Below are positions 43,115 through 45,442 of a DNA stretch of 45,442 nucleotides, piece after piece (the stretch's first letter is position 1; every line of letters starts with the position of its first letter). The DNA lies in assembly GCA_903904605.1 (NCBI GenBank), contig CAIVDC010000077.1:1-45442 (forward strand). The letters run 5' to 3'. Source of the stretch: an uncultured Sterolibacterium sp. (GTDB taxonomy: Bacteria > Pseudomonadota > Gammaproteobacteria > Burkholderiales > Rhodocyclaceae). Position numbers and translations under genes: made by a program. A model generated the notes under the pieces. The model was not told the origin of the DNA and searched no databases. It worked only from the letters and a program-made list of their open reading frames with translations.

Positions 43115-44524
43115 CTACCGGATCAAGCCGGTCCGGTCGCAATGGATCTTGGCCTGGTTCAGGAGGCAGGTCGTCATCAGGGAGCCGTCGCGCCGGTAGG
43201 CCTTGAAGGTCCAGCCTTCCTGCTGGCGATCGAGCAGCAGAAAGCCGAAGGTATTGCTGTCCGTGATCCGGTCGATCGTCACGCCTTCGGCCGGAGCGGC
43301 CTCCGCAGGCAGCGGATCGGGCAGAGGCCTGTCCGCGTGGTCGCCGCCGTTGCCGGAGAGGAAGGCGGCCGGATGATCCGAGGCGAAATTGATCGCCTCG
43401 AACAGGTGCGTGTGTCCGTGCAACGCGACCTGGACGCCGGGCGGGTAATAAGCCGCGCCATTGGCCGCCTTCATCACCGACAGCAGGGCCCGGTTGCCGC
43501 CGAACACCGAGTCGGCGCCCTTGGGCGACAGGCCGAGAAGCGGATGATGATCGACAAACATGCTCAGGATTCCCGGCCTGCCCGCGAGTCGGCGGACTTC
43601 CTGGAACTGCGCCCGGTACTTGGCGAAGACCGCGGCGTCCCTGGCCTTCCCGGGATCCAGCGGCGCCTTGCCGGCTTTCGCGGAGTCGAAGACGATGATC
43701 TGGCTGTCGGGACCGAGCGGCACGGCGTAGGGTTCGGAATAGTCGGCATTGCCGTCGTTGGCCGGATCGTTGCACGTGCGGGCGGCATCGTAGGGACGCG
43801 GATCGAGGAAGCGGAACCAGCCCTGGCCGCCCCGGGCGCATTCTTCGTGGTTGCCGCGCGCCACGACCCAGGGCGCCGCAGCCAGCAGCGGCGCTGCAGG
43901 CCTGAAGAAGTCGGCCTCCCAGGCGTCCCAGCCATAGCCCCAGGGACTGCCCTGGCAGCCAGGCTTGCCGGCCGGGCATGGACTCTCCCGGTATTGATAG
44001 TCGCCGACATCCACGACCAGATCCGGGTTGAAACCGGCGGCGACGCGGGCAATTTGGGCGAACGGCCAGGCCTCGGGATCGGCGCAGTCCTGCCAGATGC
44101 CGTCGGACTCCTTCAGCCGGCAGCCGCTGTCGCCGATGACCACGATGCGCTGCGGGCTCTCCCTGGGCACTGGCAGGCTGACCCCGCCGACGGCGGCCCG
44201 CCTGGTGTCGCCGGGCAGCGGATACTCGCAGGTGTTGAGGGGAAAGGACGCCGGCTTCGAGTCGGCGGGAGCGCTCGCCGTCGGCCGCTGGGGAATCGTT
44301 CCGGCCGCGACGCGCAGGCTCATCGGCGTCGGCTTGCCGTCGAGCAGGATGTCCGGACAAGCGGCAGCCGGGGTCAGCACTCTGGCGACCGCCTGCCCGC
44401 TCACGCCGAGCACCACCCAGGCCGCGCTCACTTCCGTCTCCGCGGAAGCGGCGCGAAGGGGGAGCATCAGCAGCAATGCCGCCAGGCAAGCCCTCGCGGC
44501 GGCTACGGGGCGCCGGGGCAACAC
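43115..44524 (-). CDS. Exported metallophosphoesterase
   Basis: A 469-residue calcineurin-like phosphoesterase with a signal peptide (ending AASAE, near residue 29). The metal-site motifs are in order: VVIGDSGC, VVDVGDYQY, VARGNHEEC, SMFVDHHPLL and ALHGHTHLFEA. Such secreted enzymes hydrolyse phosphomonoesters or diesters in the periplasm; the substrate is not evident. It starts at GTG 44524, with GGGAG seven bases upstream. Just before the start lies a fragment related to the gene at the right edge of the window. Confidence 0.88.
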   Translation of the reverse strand: MLPRRPVAAARACLAALLLMLPLRAASAETEVSAAWVVLGVSGQAVARVLTPAAACPDILLDGKPTPMSLRVAAGTIPQRPTASAPADSKPASFPLNTCEYPLPGDTRRAAVGGVSLPVPRESPQRIVVIGDSGCRLKESDGIWQDCADPEAWPFAQIARVAAGFNPDLVVDVGDYQYRESPCPAGKPGCQGSPWGYGWDAWEADFFRPAAPLLAAAPWVVARGNHEECARGGQGWFRFLDPRPYDAARTCNDPANDGNADYSEPYAVPLGPDSQIIVFDSAKAGKAPLDPGKARDAAVFAKYRAQFQEVRRLAGRPGILSMFVDHHPLLGLSPKGADSVFGGNRALLSVMKAANGAAYYPPGVQVALHGHTHLFEAINFASDHPAAFLSGNGGDHADRPLPDPLPAEAAPAEGVTIDRITDSNTFGFLLLDRQQEGWTFKAYRRDGSLMTTCLLNQAKIHCDRTGLIR

Positions 44525-44560
44525 CTTGGCTCCCTGCTCGGCTCGAGCGTGGCTTGCTCT

Positions 44561-44606
44561 GCCCGGGAAATGCCAGTGCCTCGGTCAGGAGGTAGGCGGC
44601 TTGCGC
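44561..44606 (-). pseudogene. Duplicated fragment of the right-edge gene
   Basis: These 46 bases match 45378-45423 at 38 positions and on the minus strand encode AQAAYLLTEALAFPGQ, the same peptide as near the C-terminus of the gene at 45301-45442. The frame has no start and runs on as unrelated sequence, so this is a remnant, placed between the hemerythrin and the phosphoesterase genes. Confidence 0.65.
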
Positions 44607-44640
44607 GCAAGATGCACGGATGTGGGCAACGCGAGATGGA

Positions 44641-45159
44641 TCAAGCGCCTCCCGCCGTTGGTCTTGTGGCTTTACCGCCAGCCATGAGGGATTGACGGTA
44701 GTTCATGTCGCTGGTCATCACATGCCCGAGGGAAAAGCCCAGAATAAACTGCATTACCGACCAGTTAGGGGACAACACTGAACCCCCGGGGGAATCATCA
44801 TCGTCGCTGAGGGTTTCGAAGTGTTCGCGCATGCCCTGCAATTCTTTGAGCATGCTCCGATGTTCTGCCACATGTTGCTTCAGATCGGCGTAGCCGACCC
44901 CGGCGAGGAGCCGTTCCTCGTAGAGAAAATGCGCACGAAGAAGCTCCCACAGCCTGTCGGCGGCGATTCGCAGTTCTCCAACCCTGACACCATCGCGCCA
45001 ACTTTCGTAAATCTCCGCCCCAAATTCATATATTTCCTTGTGCTGGGCATCGATTCCGGGATGGCCAACCGAGAGGTGATCTCCCCACTGAATTAGCTGC
45101 TTGATGGGTTGGTCTTGCGGCGGGGTTCGACCGAGACTTTCTTGGTTGGTACTCGACAT
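44641..45159 (-). CDS. Bacteriohemerythrin
   Basis: A 172-residue O2-binding diiron protein. All seven usual ligands can be placed: His40, His77 with Glu81 (HFLYE), His96 and His100 (HVAEH), and His146 with Asp151 (HVMTSD). The extra 20 residues before Trp25 and an acidic insert (SDDDDSPGG, near 118-126) are longer than in single-domain relatives. It starts at ATG 45159 with GGAGAG upstream. It may store or sense O2 for the membrane or for energy taxis. It lies between two copies of the right-edge fragment. Confidence 0.92.
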   Translation of the reverse strand: MSSTNQESLGRTPPQDQPIKQLIQWGDHLSVGHPGIDAQHKEIYEFGAEIYESWRDGVRVGELRIAADRLWELLRAHFLYEERLLAGVGYADLKQHVAEHRSMLKELQGMREHFETLSDDDDSPGGSVLSPNWSVMQFILGFSLGHVMTSDMNYRQSLMAGGKATRPTAGGA

Positions 45160-45300
45160 GATGGGCTCTCCGAGTTTGAATTTGCGATTCCCAATGTTGT
45201 GACCACTGGGGCGTAACCTATGTTCCGTGAGGCCGCGGCTCTCTAATCCTATACCCGGCGCGCTTGGCACCGGGTTGTCTATTCAGAAGATCGGCACGGC

Positions 45301-45442
45301 CTAGCCCGATATCGGCGCGGGCATGATCGGTATCACCCTGGGCTTGAGTTCGGGCGGCTTGACGGCGATCTTCCGCTGCCCGGGGAAGGCCAGGGCCTCG
45401 GTGAGCAGATAGGCGGCCTGGGCATAGGAAGTGGGGCAGAGC
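45301..45442 (-). CDS. 3' end of an unidentified gene
   Basis: The open frame enters from the right edge and stops at TAG 45301, giving 46 C-terminal residues (CPTSYAQAAYLLTEALAF, then PGQRKIAVKPPELKPRVIP). I do not recognise the family from this part. A diverged copy of its AYLLTEALAFPGQ segment lies at 44561-44606, on the other side of the hemerythrin gene. Confidence 0.5.
   Translation of the reverse strand, partial: LCPTSYAQAAYLLTEALAFPGQRKIAVKPPELKPRVIPIMPAPISG

Overview
The window looks like a GC-rich betaproteobacterial chromosome. The gene orders lolA-rarA-serS, ftsK facing trxB-smr, and glnB-nadE, together with many chemotaxis and cyclic-di-GMP proteins, fit a Rhodocyclales-like organism best. 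That placement is inference from gene content, not a database match. A tRNA-Ser(CGA) at 28716-28805 separates the window into two halves: accessory and sensory genes to its left, mostly housekeeping genes to its right.

Left half, 1-28.2 kb. It opens with the 3' end of an ornithine-cyclodeaminase-family (OCD) gene. Next comes an operon for a tripartite tricarboxylate transporter (tctC, tctA, tctB), a bicupin and a EutA-type reactivase (837-6833). A sensory block follows (6961-19231): a hybrid histidine kinase, a cytochrome b561, a periplasmic metallo-beta-lactamase-fold protein, a soluble chemoreceptor with a C-terminal sensor domain, a GGDEF-EAL protein translationally coupled to a periplasmic binding protein that has a paralogue just upstream, and an Aer-like chemoreceptor. 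A YeiH-family exporter comes next (19438-20538), then about 1.4 kb of gene debris that includes a frameshifted piece of a salicylyl-CoA-hydroxylase-type oxidoreductase. A second OCD/transporter module (21993-28204) contains a binding protein with a probable internal deletion, a complete OCD gene, a methyltransferase, a lipoprotein TctC and a fused TctA-TctB. It ends in about 500 bp of decayed DNA against the 3' end of the tRNA gene.

Right half, 28.8-45.4 kb: mltF, serS, rarA, lolA, ftsK, trxB, an Smr-domain protein, glnB, nadE, a FemAB-like acyltransferase, a small ORF, a ygiD-type dioxygenase, a short exported protein, a small membrane protein, a secreted metallophosphoesterase, a bacteriohemerythrin and the 3' end of an unidentified gene.

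The two most unusual signals are these. First, the OCD + tripartite transporter module occurs twice, once joined to a EutA-type reactivase and a bicupin with no EutBC lyase in view. This suggests uptake and deamination of an organic acid or amino acid that is not yet defined. Second, a 44-bp element (39/44 identical, containing a dyad) lies in the same orientation upstream of both the soluble chemoreceptor and the YeiH exporter, which suggests shared control.
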